NCBI RefSeq assembly: GCF_900156395.1
Contig: NZ_FTNL01000014.1
Coordinates: 46,332-110,331, forward strand
DNA length: 64,000 nt
Direction: 5' to 3'
Origin: Fluoribacter gormanii
GTDB lineage: Bacteria > Pseudomonadota > Gammaproteobacteria > Legionellales > Legionellaceae
Under the pieces are notes generated by a model. It was not told where the DNA came from and ran no database searches. It worked only from the letters and a program-made list of their open reading frames with translations. The position numbers and the translations under genes were made by a program. Of the stretch, positions 41,000-50,073 are shown piece after piece (within the stretch, counting starts at the first letter, position 1; each line of letters starts with the position of its first letter).

Positions 41000-41572
41000 T
41001 TATGGTTTGTTAACTGAAAAAGAAGGTTGATCCTGTTCTTCTTTAGGTTCTGTGAGTTTCCCTGTGTGTGTATTGAATCGAAATATATAACGATGCTGGG
41101 GGCCTTTAGATTTTTTGCTTTGAAGTTGCTTCATTACATTACCTGTTTTAGAATCCAGGAAAAACATATTCTGAGCTGCAGAAACAGGCTTATCTTCTTT
41201 ATTTTTTTTATCAAAATCTTCTTGATGAGTCTCAATATCCAGATCCAACTTAAACATATATTTTTTCATCTGCCTATATTGTTCAGATCTTGGGGAATTT
41301 TTCCTCTTTTTCAAGGAAAACTGAGTATCATCTTCTGATTGTTCTAGAGAATCCTTTTTCCGCTTTTTTAAATGATTCTCTGGTTCGGTTTCTGGCGGCT
41401 GTTTACCATAGAACGCATCTTCCAACTTTCTAAAATCTTCATTATTTAACTCTAATTTAAGCAATGAATCGTCGGTTTCTTGTGGCATTTTGCCATAGAA
41501 CGCATCTTTCAGTTGCTTTAGGTCTGTATCATCTAAGTCTAATTTAAGAAAATGGTTGTAGGGATTAGGCAT
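41000..41572 (-). CDS. Hypothetical protein with DAFYGK repeats, candidate effector
   Basis: I do not recognise a family. The 190-residue protein is very rich in Lys, Glu, Asp and Gln and has two internal copies of a motif of about 35 residues: LKLDLDDTDLKQLKDAFYGK (residues 8-27) and LKLELNNEDFRKLEDAFYGK (39-58). KKRKKDS and LKKRKNSPR look like nuclear-localisation-type basic clusters. The C-terminus (EPKEEQDQPSFSVNKP) has an acidic block close to the end, like Dot/Icm secretion signals. No signal peptide is present. Confidence 0.6.
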   Translation of the reverse strand: MPNPYNHFLKLDLDDTDLKQLKDAFYGKMPQETDDSLLKLELNNEDFRKLEDAFYGKQPPETEPENHLKKRKKDSLEQSEDDTQFSLKKRKNSPRSEQYRQMKKYMFKLDLDIETHQEDFDKKNKEDKPVSAAQNMFFLDSKTGNVMKQLQSKKSKGPQHRYIFRFNTHTGKLTEPKEEQDQPSFSVNKP

Positions 41573-41794
41573 GAAAACTCCTATTTAAGAATAAAAGCCG
41601 CATATACTATCAATTGGACTTCTTTGGCGTCAACGTGATAAAAAGTTACTATCAAGGCAGGTATATCAAGCGTGAAGTTTCTGCAAGACTGCGTAACATC
41701 ACATAATCTTGCTCCCCTATCAGATAATAAATTTGCTGGACAAGCTAATAACTTTTGTCCAGCAATGGCATTTATAAAATAATTGTAATGAAGT

Positions 41795-42991
41795 TTATAT
41801 ACTTTTTATGGATTGTGGTTTTTCGCTTTGCTCAAGATCTTGCATCAGTTGATTTAGTTTTTTATCTGTCTCGCAGCGAAAGGTTTCTAACCCAACAATG
41901 AGTCGGGTATCGAATGAATCTCTAACGATATAATTGTCAATGCGACTCATGAAACCACTAATAAAATGGGTGAACCCCAAACCTTGCGGTAGATATTGAT
42001 CTTCATCGAAGTCTGGGTCATCTGTATCTAAACTTAATTCTTCTATTAGCTGTTCTAAATCCAGCATATCAGGTTTGTCTGGAGATTCGTGGTAAAAGGT
42101 TATGGATTTCTTATCCTTCGCTGTTTCAGCAAATTGAGCTGGATAGAGTGCTTTAGCTAACTCAAGATGCAGTAGGCTTTGCAAATAGCCAATTACTTTG
42201 ATAGAGAAGAATCTAACTTGATCACTACGTATACTATCATTCCACATATCTTGAGGGTCTTTAATATTAATAATGTCAGATTTGCCCAGAGCAATCCGAT
42301 ATGCTTCTTCCAAAAGAAGAGCAGGATCCATTGCATTTTCTAAGGAAACTGGATTTTTAGATCGTATTATATTTTTTAGTTTGATAAGCTCTTCCAAAAC
42401 ATTTGCATCTGTGTATTGCATGAGATTAGATTTATGATTACAGTACTTGCATGTTTTTAGCGCATTAACTAACGGTTTAAACAACCCTTCGTGAATCATT
42501 CTTATAGTGAAAGCTTGTTGTTTTTCTAACGCAATCTCAGCTTCTCTTAATTGCTTTGATGCTTCTTCTTGGCCATTAGCATTGCTTGTTGGGATGTTGT
42601 CAAAATAAGGAAGCAAGAACTCAACCATCTGATGCTGACGTCTCATACGTGCTATTTTGAGAGGAGCCTCTGCATACAACACTTGCCATGTTTTTTGGCT
42701 TTCTACAGCTTTGGATGTCACATTCTCTTTCACATGTTGAGGCAACAGCAAAGTAGGATTAGCATCTAAGATTCGTTTGGCAGTCTCTAGGTCATTGTCG
42801 ATTACAGCTTGAACAAGATTTAGATAACCGGTTTCATTAGACTCTGCTCGAAAAAGCCCAAATGACGTGCAGGTAAGTGCTAGGCTAGCTAAGCTTTTGG
42901 GGTCGTGAAGGTGACCACGTATGTATAATTTCATTTCATCGGGTAGTTGACTGAACTTATCTTCTGATGTTGATGGCTTTCTTGTTTTCAT
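41795..42991 (-). CDS. F-box-like protein, candidate Dot/Icm effector
   Basis: The 398-residue protein has no signal peptide. Residues 12-45 (FSQLPDEMKLYIRGHLHD to SLASLALTCTSFG) match the eukaryotic F-box pattern: LP.E....I...L..L..LA..C. F-boxes recruit substrates to SCF ubiquitin ligases, and several Legionella effectors carry them. The next part (TAKRILDANPTLLL) resembles one ankyrin-like helix pair, followed by helical sequence. The C-terminus (LMQDLEQSEKPQSIKSI) is polar, with Glu near the end. Secretion is an inference. Confidence 0.68.
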   Translation of the reverse strand: MKTRKPSTSEDKFSQLPDEMKLYIRGHLHDPKSLASLALTCTSFGLFRAESNETGYLNLVQAVIDNDLETAKRILDANPTLLLPQHVKENVTSKAVESQKTWQVLYAEAPLKIARMRRQHQMVEFLLPYFDNIPTSNANGQEEASKQLREAEIALEKQQAFTIRMIHEGLFKPLVNALKTCKYCNHKSNLMQYTDANVLEELIKLKNIIRSKNPVSLENAMDPALLLEEAYRIALGKSDIINIKDPQDMWNDSIRSDQVRFFSIKVIGYLQSLLHLELAKALYPAQFAETAKDKKSITFYHESPDKPDMLDLEQLIEELSLDTDDPDFDEDQYLPQGLGFTHFISGFMSRIDNYIVRDSFDTRLIVGLETFRCETDKKLNQLMQDLEQSEKPQSIKSI

Positions 42992-43164
42992 GTTATTTTG
43001 CTAATGTGATTAAATTTGATGATGCATTTTATATCAACTACTCTAGCAATTGCTACACTTTTCGGACAAATATTGGTCATCATTCTGATTTTCGAGTCTT
43101 TTCTGTAAGGTCAGCATAATACCTTACACTCTCAACTCAATCCCCGCCATCTTAGAGCAATTCT

Positions 43165-43574
43165 TTAATGAAACTTGCTTAACTGGGGTGTAACATTTTG
43201 GTTGACCACGCCAGTATTTACTTTAAAGATACTTCCACAAGGTCGGTGAAGCTCAATAGCACAAACATCACTTTGCTCGCTCTCGTCCAGCATAGGAACC
43301 ACAAGCAACCATTCTTTTACCTCAACAAATTACATGGCAACATCATCTTCTAGGATTAATTTAAGTCTGATTTCAACAGTGCTGATGCTCAGTGCGCTAC
43401 AGATTTTTCCAAGAGTGTAATCATTCAAGAGCTCGTTAATTGCTCACAGATAATCGGCGATTTTACTTTGCTTTGTTCGGATTGTTGCGAATGAGTAAAT
43501 GTCTCTTTGACCAACGTGAGTTTATCTGTCTCTTTATTGATGGAGTTGCCTCTTGAAATGACAGAGGCTATAGG
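43165..43574 (-). pseudogene. Decayed gene of unknown family
   Basis: Reading the minus strand, three translatable pieces join with a frameshift and in-frame stops. The first (43574 down to 43425) contains NSINKETDKLTLVKETF. The next, in a second frame, holds NELLNDYTLGKICSALSIS and runs to a TAA at 43332. It continues in the same frame from 43329 to 43165 as FVEVKEWLLVVPMLDESEQS and beyond. Coherent sequence across stops suggests a broken gene, but I cannot name the family. The surrounding 800 bp between the F-box gene and the MFS gene has no intact gene. Confidence 0.5.
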
Positions 43575-43657
43575 CTAACGATTCATGCTGTCACTAGTCA
43601 CGCAGGCTTGCCGGAAGGTCAGAATCAAGCTAAAAATAGCGCACTACAAAAATTAAA

Positions 43658-43687
43658 TTGACACACTGCAGGCCAATTTGATATGTT
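43658..43687 (+). promoter_or_regulatory. Candidate sigma-70 promoter for the MFS leader
   Basis: TTGACA at 43658-43663 is followed after 18 bp by TATGTT. It lies about 110 bp upstream of the first possible leader start codon. A CACTGCAGG arm next to the -35 box has its inverse complement CCTGCAGTG at 43764-43772. Confidence 0.4.
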
Positions 43688-43792
43688 AATCCAATAATAG
43701 ATAAAATTTAACCAAACTGCTATCCATATGAATCACCGCGATACGAACAAGAGCAATAATTACCCTGCAGTGTTTACTGTAAAGGTATCGCC

Positions 43793-43951
43793 ATGCCACG
43801 ATTCATTAACAACAACAATCTCTTCAGTAGCCATTATTATTATTTTGCCCTCTTTACCCTAGAGCGGTTAGCTGTTTCTTATTCCCGAACCTCTCTAGGG
43901 AGGAAGCATCGGGTAATTAGAATCATTGCTTTATTAATACTGGAGGGTATC
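43793..43951 (+). promoter_or_regulatory. Structured leader, possible leader peptide, upstream of the MFS gene
   Basis: An ATG with AAGG upstream begins a frame that encodes an N-terminal stretch with HYYYF (consecutive aromatic codons). Beyond it, CCCTAGAG (43857) can pair with CTCTAGGG (43893-43900), or CCCGA and CCTC (43884-43893) can pair with GAGG and TCGGG (43900-43913). The two folds exclude one another, as in attenuators. The frame stays open into the transporter, which is unusual for a leader peptide, so the alternative is a 53-residue N-terminal extension. Confidence 0.4.
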
Positions 43952-45244
43952 GTGACTCAAACCAACTTTTTAAATTTAAAAAACAATTGCTGGCCCTTTG
44001 TCATGTGGTTTTTTCCACTTTCATTTTTTGCACTTCAATTTATTTTGCGTCTTTGGCCTGGATTGATGATGCAAGAAATAATGAGCCAATTTTCAATAGA
44101 TGCTGCCAGTTTTGGTCTCTTAGCCGCTTTTTATTATTATGGATATGCCGGAATGCAAATTCCTATGGCGATATTGCTCGAAAAATTTGGCGCCCAAAAA
44201 GTAGTTTTTACCTTTACCTTACTTTGTGGATTAGGCGCCTTACTCTTTGCCTCAACCAATAATTTTTATCTGGCATTATTTAGTAGATTTCTAATTGGGG
44301 CGAGTTCTGCTGCTGGTTTTTTAGGGGTATCCAAAGTTATTTCTGAGTGGTTCAGTAGCAACCAATACTCTCAAATGGTTGGATTTTCTTTTAGTGTTGG
44401 GTTATTAGGAGCAGTCTATGGAGGCAAACCAGTATCACAACTGATTGCAACCTATGGTGGTCAGCATGTAGGACAGGTACTTGCACTTTGTTCTATCAGC
44501 ATTGGACTATTGGCTTATTTAGTCTTGCGTACTCCAAAGAATATCAAAACCACAAAATCGAATGAAATAAATCTATCTTATTTATCTGTTTTATTCACTT
44601 CCAGGATATTATGGACTCTGGCCCTGGCAAATTTACTCATGGTTGGCGCACTGGAAGGTTTTGCCGATGTTTGGGGAGTATCTTATTTAACTACTGCCTA
44701 TGGTTTTACTAAATCTGATGCCGCGTTTCTCGTATCATTTATCTTTGTTGGTATGTTATTTGGTGGACCATTACTTGCATTTTTGAGCAAAAAATTGGGA
44801 AATTATAAAGTTATAGGGTTCTGCGGAATTGGGTTGGCCTTAGCTTTTCTAGTGCTTCTCTCGGATCGTGTGAGTAATTGGTGGATACTTAGTATTCTAT
44901 TCTTCGTTATTGGACTCATGTGCTGCTATCAAGTAATTGTGTTTGCAGCAGGATCTACACTTGTTTCCTCAAAACATTTAGGAATAACCATAGCCTTTTT
45001 AAATTGTATCAATATGTTTGGCGGCTCTTTTTTTCATACTTTAATAGGCAAAATAATGGATTATTACTGGGAGGGAAGTTTCACGGCAAATGGCTTGAGA
45101 CAATACAGTATTCAATCCTATCATCATGCATTAGTTGTCATACCTTTGGGGGCTCTTTTGGGAACAGCATTGGTTTATTTGATTCACAAAAATGCCAAGA
45201 ATCAAGTGCGTTTAGCCTCTGTTGAACAGACTACGGCTTCTTAA
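43952..45244 (+). CDS. MFS transporter
   Basis: The 430-residue product starts at a GTG at 43952 with TGGAGGG seven bases upstream. It has 12 hydrophobic segments. RLWPGLMMQEIMSQFSID in the first loop and the SRFLIGASSAAGFLGVSKVISEW segment are the type seen in Legionella Pht-like and other nutrient transporters. Pht proteins take up amino acids or nucleosides during intracellular growth; membership in that subgroup is only suggested. It has an unusual structured leader. Confidence 0.82.
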   Translation: MTQTNFLNLKNNCWPFVMWFFPLSFFALQFILRLWPGLMMQEIMSQFSIDAASFGLLAAFYYYGYAGMQIPMAILLEKFGAQKVVFTFTLLCGLGALLFASTNNFYLALFSRFLIGASSAAGFLGVSKVISEWFSSNQYSQMVGFSFSVGLLGAVYGGKPVSQLIATYGGQHVGQVLALCSISIGLLAYLVLRTPKNIKTTKSNEINLSYLSVLFTSRILWTLALANLLMVGALEGFADVWGVSYLTTAYGFTKSDAAFLVSFIFVGMLFGGPLLAFLSKKLGNYKVIGFCGIGLALAFLVLLSDRVSNWWILSILFFVIGLMCCYQVIVFAAGSTLVSSKHLGITIAFLNCINMFGGSFFHTLIGKIMDYYWEGSFTANGLRQYSIQSYHHALVVIPLGALLGTALVYLIHKNAKNQVRLASVEQTTAS

Positions 45245-45265
45245 GCTTCATCGGATTAATGAAAA

Positions 45266-45670
45266 TCAATTAATTGACTTAAGCTGCATTATAAACTCTT
45301 CGTCGATTTTATAATGCAGGCAATTATTTTGTATTTTTTCAATATACCCTAATTCCTCCAGTTTATTTAAAGCCGGGAGAATCTCTGGAGACAATTCATA
45401 TCGAAATCGGGGTACCGAAGAATTCAATATTGCGTCCTTATCGACTACGAAAAACTCTTTTATATCCTTACAACCAGGGTTAGTTACATCATTTTTCATG
45501 ACACTCATGAAATGAGGGTAATCATTAAAAAGCCTATCTAAATCCAATATTCTTTTCTTCTTTATATGTTCGGAATTTTTCCTATCATTCACGAATTTTT
45601 GTACTTGCCATCCACCCAGGGCAGTAGTAAAGCACCCGCTTAAAAAGCCTAATAAAAATGAAGTATCCAT
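45266..45670 (-). CDS. Hypothetical protein with N-terminal hydrophobic segment
   Basis: The 134-residue product begins with a short hydrophobic helix (SFLLGFLSGCFTTALGGW) followed by a basic stretch (KFVNDRKNSEHIKKKR) and a soluble domain whose end, LPALNKLEELGYIEKIQ, resembles a winged-helix-like unit. It may be anchored in the inner membrane. No family is recognised. It converges with the MFS gene, with 21 bp between the stops. Confidence 0.5.
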   Translation of the reverse strand: MDTSFLLGFLSGCFTTALGGWQVQKFVNDRKNSEHIKKKRILDLDRLFNDYPHFMSVMKNDVTNPGCKDIKEFFVVDKDAILNSSVPRFRYELSPEILPALNKLEELGYIEKIQNNCLHYKIDEEFIMQLKSIN

Positions 45671-45932
45671 GTTGTTTTAAATTAAGATGTTGATGATGCG
45701 TAGCATGATCATTGCACAATTGAAAGTTGGTTAATTATATATCAAAGTATGAATAAAAGTAACGATAGTTGCTTCTAATATCTTGGGTTCTTTTAGGTAA
45801 GATACCTGCTTGCTTTTTCAACTAGGCATTACTAAACTACGTTTGGCTTGTTCTGTTTGAAACTTGTCTGCATGTTATATGACCACAATGCCAGAACTGT
45901 TTGCTTCACCTAACTCATCAAAAGAGGATAAT

Positions 45933-46346
45933 ATGCTTAAAAAATTCTTTATTTTTTTTATTTTGGTTCTAGCTGGCATGTTGACTGCCTGTGGTCCTAT
46001 CTATAATACTGAGTACAGTTTTGTTCCGCCCAAATCAGATATAGCGAAAATGTGCACTGCCCAATGTATTCAAGGTAAAAATGATTGCGAGCAGAGTTGC
46101 CGGGTAGACAATGAAAATTGCCGCATGAGAGCCCAACAAAATGCGATGTTTGAATACAAACAATATAAAGAAGACCAAAGAAGAATGGGCCTACCGATTA
46201 GCAAGACTATAACTGATTTTGATCGAAGCAGAAGCTGTAGCAACTCGTGTCACTGTGAGTCGACCTATAGGGCATGTTATTCAGAGTGCGGCGGCGAGGT
46301 CAGAGAACATAAAGTATGCGTCGCTTTTTGTGACAAACAACATTGA
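45933..46346 (+). CDS. Cys-rich hypothetical lipoprotein
   Basis: I chose the ATG at 45933, with AGAGG ahead of it, over an upstream in-frame ATG at 45864 because it gives a lipoprotein signal MLKKFFIFFILVLAGMLTAC (lipobox LTAC, C20). The 137-residue protein has about 14 further cysteines in the mature part, several as CxxxC (CTAQC, CEQSC, CSNSC), suggesting disulfides in the periplasm or metal binding. The family is unknown. A strong terminator follows. Confidence 0.65.
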   Translation: MLKKFFIFFILVLAGMLTACGPIYNTEYSFVPPKSDIAKMCTAQCIQGKNDCEQSCRVDNENCRMRAQQNAMFEYKQYKEDQRRMGLPISKTITDFDRSRSCSNSCHCESTYRACYSECGGEVREHKVCVAFCDKQH

Positions 46347-46389
46347 AAAGATAAAAAATCTTTTATCTTTGTGACAGAAAACCAAAGCA

Positions 46390-46432
46390 AACCAGCAATT
46401 TATTGAATCAAATTGCTGGTTTTCATTTTTTA
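46390..46432 (+). terminator. Rho-independent terminator
   Basis: AACCAGCAATTT (46390-46401) pairs perfectly with AAATTGCTGGTT (46410-46421) around an 8-base loop, followed by TTCATTTTTT. It ends the Cys-rich lipoprotein transcript. A second, AT-only hairpin (AAAGATAAAA/TTTTATCTTT) precedes it. Confidence 0.85.
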
Positions 46433-46522
46433 CTTTTGCACCTCACAAACAGTCAAGTTATTTTACAATTTGAAAAACCTTTGCCACACTTTAGTTGATC
46501 CACTGCAAAGAGTGAAATAATA

Positions 46523-47431
46523 ATGAAAAAAATAATCCTTTATTTTTTGGCCTTCATTGGCACTCTGACTATATTATTTTTTATCTCCCAATGGTTTGGC
46601 AGAGCTGGAACGACAATGTATGGGGGAAGTCCCGTGCCAATGCAAGCGGCAGTTGGAAAACCCGATTACACCGTTGGCTCTGTAGCAATGCGTGTTACAA
46701 ACCAGTCTTCTGGAAATCAACCTGCAGAAAATGTGATGCGGGGTATGATTATTCGTAATGCGAATATTTCCCTGCAAGTGAATAACATTAATTCAGCAAT
46801 GGAAAAAATCGCTCAACTAGCAGAAGACTCAGGAGGGTATGTTGTAAGCTCCAATTTAACCCAAGATAATAATGCAGCAAATAATACTACTGCAGATATC
46901 AGTATAAGAGTACCTGCTCAGGGATTAAATAATGTATTAACTGCCTTGAAGTCACTCGCAACCCAAGTCGTACAAGAATCAGTAACTGGTGAAGACATTA
47001 CCCAACAATTTGTCGATTTACAAAGCCAGTTGAGTAATTTACAAAAAGCTAAAGAACAGCTATCAAAAATTATGGCTGGCGCTAAAAAGACATCCGATGT
47101 TCTTAGTGTATTCAAGCAATTAAGCGACACCCAGGGACAAATCGATGTAATCCAAGGACAAATTAAATATTTCAAAGAGTCAGTAGCTTATTCATTGATA
47201 CATATTAACTTAAGCATGAACCCAATAATTCAAACGGAACAACAAAAACAGTGGAAAATCACTGAAACATTTATTGATTCGTATCATGCACTGGTCGATC
47301 AATTACGTAATTTTACCTATGGTTTGATCGCATTTTTTGTGTACTTTTTACCATTACTATTATTATGGCTATGTATCTTTTTGATTATTTTTTGGATAGG
47401 GAAAAAAATCTGGAATAATGTCAAAAAGTGA
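46523..47431 (+). CDS. DUF4349 membrane protein
   Basis: The 302-residue protein has an N-terminal signal or anchor (residues 4-24), a periplasmic region with GMIIRNANISLQVNNI, a middle domain DISIRVPAQGLNNVL, a coiled-coil helix pair (about 165-215, QLSNLQKAKEQLSKIM) and a C-terminal transmembrane segment. This is the DUF4349 layout, of unknown function. It stands alone. Confidence 0.82.
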   Translation: MKKIILYFLAFIGTLTILFFISQWFGRAGTTMYGGSPVPMQAAVGKPDYTVGSVAMRVTNQSSGNQPAENVMRGMIIRNANISLQVNNINSAMEKIAQLAEDSGGYVVSSNLTQDNNAANNTTADISIRVPAQGLNNVLTALKSLATQVVQESVTGEDITQQFVDLQSQLSNLQKAKEQLSKIMAGAKKTSDVLSVFKQLSDTQGQIDVIQGQIKYFKESVAYSLIHINLSMNPIIQTEQQKQWKITETFIDSYHALVDQLRNFTYGLIAFFVYFLPLLLLWLCIFLIIFWIGKKIWNNVKK

Positions 47432-47532
47432 TAATCTCGCGAATAGGAAACTGTATTTTTAAGAAATACCAGCCTGCATTGATAGGGGCTATTATTATTA
47501 AATACATGAAATAAAACTGACGGGAGTGCTTT

Positions 47533-47943
47533 GTGTTACGTCATTTTAAATCAAAACAGTTCATTGCCTTCATAGTGGCAGGAACAATTGCAGTTATGGT
47601 AAATTTCTGCAGCAGAATTTTGTATAGCTATGAGTTCAGTTTTTCAATATCAATTATCTTAGCCTATATTACAGGGATGATTGCATCTTTTATACTCGGT
47701 AAGTTATTTGTATTCAAGAACAGTCAGCAAACCTTCTTACGCTCGATTATGTTTTTTATCCTCATTAACTTAATTGGTATGCTACAAACCTGGTTTGTTA
47801 GTTTATTTCTTGCCTATCATATTTTGCCTGCTTTGGGTATTAAATCATTTACTTTAGAAATAGCACACGCAATTGGGCTTGTTTTTCCCACTTTTACAAC
47901 GTATCTGGGACATAAATTTTTTACTTTTCGAGAACACATTTAA
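47533..47943 (+). CDS. GtrA-family membrane protein
   Basis: The 136-residue protein has four transmembrane segments and the GtrA signature: an N-terminal QFIAFIVAGTIAVMVNF helix and a C-terminal PTFTTYLGHKFFTFRE. GtrA proteins help move glycosyl-lipid carriers across the membrane for O-antigen or teichoic glycosylation. The start is GTG at 47533 with GGGAG upstream. No glycosyltransferase is adjacent, so the partner is elsewhere. Confidence 0.85.
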   Translation: MLRHFKSKQFIAFIVAGTIAVMVNFCSRILYSYEFSFSISIILAYITGMIASFILGKLFVFKNSQQTFLRSIMFFILINLIGMLQTWFVSLFLAYHILPALGIKSFTLEIAHAIGLVFPTFTTYLGHKFFTFREHI

Positions 47944-47948
47944 TGTAC

Positions 47949-49028
47949 TCAGCGAGCCTTTGCAAATGAGTTTAAAAATTCAGTCAGTCTTTCAACATCT
48001 TTTAAACTAATGGCATTGTAAATGCTGGCCCTGGCACCACCAACACTTCGATGCCCTTCCAAATACAATAACCCTGCTTTTTTTGCTGACAAGAAAAATT
48101 CTTCCTCCAAACGCTGGTTTGGGAGTAGGAAAGGAACATTCATTCGTGAACGATAGAGAGCTGATATAGAATTATGATAGAAATTACTTTGATCAATACA
48201 TGTATAAAGCAATTTGGCTTTGACCAGACTTCGTTTTTCCATCTCTGCGACACCACCTTCCTGCTCTACCCAATCACAAATAAGTGATGCTACATACCAG
48301 GCAAAGGTTGTGGGTGTCGCTAAAAGTGAATGATTTTTATCCTGCATCGCATAATTAAATACAGCTGGTGTTTCAGGTAAAGCACGATCGAGCAAATCAC
48401 GACGGACAATCACCAAACTCATACCTGCAATACCAAAATTCTTCTGGGCACATGCATAAATACACCCCAAACGGTTAAAATCAATCGGCTTTGAAAAAAT
48501 ATTGGAACTCATATCACTGACCAATACCATATCACCGACTTGAGGTACTTCTGGAAACTCAACTCCACCAATTGTTTCGTTGTCAGTGAAATGCAAAAAT
48601 GCAGCATCTTGTCGTAATTCCCATGTTTCTTCAGGAGGAATAATCGTAAATTGCTGATCTTTACTACTTGCTGCCAAACGCACTTGTGTGTATTTTTGCG
48701 CTTCTTTTATAGCCATAGCAGACCAATAACCTGTTTCGATATAATTAGCAGACTGAAAACCTCGCGTTAAATTCATCGGGATCATTGCAAATTGAATTTG
48801 TGCACCACCCGGTAAAAAAAGGACAGCAAAATCATCAGGAACATGAAGCAAGCGTCGTACTGAAGCTTCCAACCGCTCTCCTAATTCAGCAAATTGGGAG
48901 GTACGATGACCAATAGTTAAGATTGACACACCTGTATTGTTCCAATTGAATAAATCTTTATGAATGATATCCAATACCTGGACAGGGAGTGTTGCAGGGC
49001 CTGCATTGAAATTAATGGGGCTGTACAT
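47949..49028 (-). CDS. serC: Phosphoserine aminotransferase
   Basis: This PLP enzyme makes phosphoserine from phosphohydroxypyruvate in serine synthesis and also acts in pyridoxine synthesis. The 359-residue length is typical. The PLP lysine is K196 in YACAQKNFGIAG; NFNAGPATLPV at the start and HRTSQF (41-46) are family signatures. It is monocistronic, its stop being 5 bp from the convergent gtrA-like gene. Confidence 0.95.
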   Translation of the reverse strand: MYSPINFNAGPATLPVQVLDIIHKDLFNWNNTGVSILTIGHRTSQFAELGERLEASVRRLLHVPDDFAVLFLPGGAQIQFAMIPMNLTRGFQSANYIETGYWSAMAIKEAQKYTQVRLAASSKDQQFTIIPPEETWELRQDAAFLHFTDNETIGGVEFPEVPQVGDMVLVSDMSSNIFSKPIDFNRLGCIYACAQKNFGIAGMSLVIVRRDLLDRALPETPAVFNYAMQDKNHSLLATPTTFAWYVASLICDWVEQEGGVAEMEKRSLVKAKLLYTCIDQSNFYHNSISALYRSRMNVPFLLPNQRLEEEFFLSAKKAGLLYLEGHRSVGGARASIYNAISLKDVERLTEFLNSFAKAR

Positions 49029-49108
49029 ATTATTTGTCCTTTATGCTAAGCAGAGCATCAACTGCAGCGTTTTATTTGAATCTTTTAATTATAGGAAAAA
49101 ATAGATTT

Positions 49109-50062
49109 TTAGAGTGACTGCAATAAAAATGGATTGCTGGAAGGACAGTTTCTATTGGCTTTAATAATCAGATAATCTTGATTATTTAATGAAGTAAGCA
49201 GATTGTTATAAGGTTGCTGATTACTGGTGCATACGTTGACATTACTCACCCCCCCCAACAAAACACGACCACTCCAACTTGACGCCATAATGCAGTTAAA
49301 AGCCGCTGAGGATCCAACGTAAAAACAGGTTGCAACTTGAGAGTTCGATGAATCAACGGATATAGTGACATTAGACAGATCAACCGTTCTGGGTGGTGCG
49401 TTACCTCCTGTACCCAGAGCGATCGTTCCTGATAGGGTTACAGCATGCTCATTATTGATTAATGTGACATTATTATTTGAATCATAGGTGAGCACAATAT
49501 TAGTATTAGGAACTGTAACAGTATAGGTGGTTCCAGATGGAACAGAAGGAGGATTGGGATTTGGATTTGCATTAGGAACTCCTGAGCCTATAGCTGGTAA
49601 GCTAGTACTGGTGAACGTAGAATTAAACAATTGGCCACTGAGTGCCGGATCATTTTGGCTAATATAACTTGCAGATACCAACGATAAGTTTTCATTATTG
49701 GAATTGGTCCAGGTCACTATATGATCTACTTTTTTATATTTAGAATTATTGGTAATCGTCCAGGTGCGGTAAAAGGTTGAATCAAACTCGGTAGTAATAT
49801 CAGAGCCCGTTGTAATCGCATTATACCCGGCGATTGTGGAATAATTACGTAACTGTTCCATTTTTTGATTAAACAATTGCGTAGAGAGATAATCTTGATT
49901 GGTATTTGCCTTGGCTTTGATAAGGTGCACTTCAGTCTTGCTGCCAGCCACCATCCCAAAAATTAATAACGAGGTAACAACCATGGCTTCAACCAATCCC
50001 AAGCCTGTCTGTTTGCCAGGAGGGGAGTTGAATTGATGAGCGCTCATCGTCTCTCTCCTCAA
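49109..50062 (-). CDS. Type IV pilus minor pilin (PilV-like position)
   Basis: The 317-residue protein has a prepilin leader before GLVEAMVVTSLLIFGMVAG (about residues 22-40), with Gly and a +5 Glu as in pilins cleaved by PilD. The globular part is Ser/Thr/Asn-rich with a Pro/Asn-rich linker (about residues 154-172). Position at the end of the FimT-PilW-PilX run suggests a minor pilin that helps start or tip the pilus. The exact orthologue is uncertain. It follows the PilX gene by 11 bp. Confidence 0.72.
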   Translation of the reverse strand: MRRETMSAHQFNSPPGKQTGLGLVEAMVVTSLLIFGMVAGSKTEVHLIKAKANTNQDYLSTQLFNQKMEQLRNYSTIAGYNAITTGSDITTEFDSTFYRTWTITNNSKYKKVDHIVTWTNSNNENLSLVSASYISQNDPALSGQLFNSTFTSTSLPAIGSGVPNANPNPNPPSVPSGTTYTVTVPNTNIVLTYDSNNNVTLINNEHAVTLSGTIALGTGGNAPPRTVDLSNVTISVDSSNSQVATCFYVGSSAAFNCIMASSWSGRVLLGGVSNVNVCTSNQQPYNNLLTSLNNQDYLIIKANRNCPSSNPFLLQSL

Positions 50063-50073
50063 CTATGAAATCC

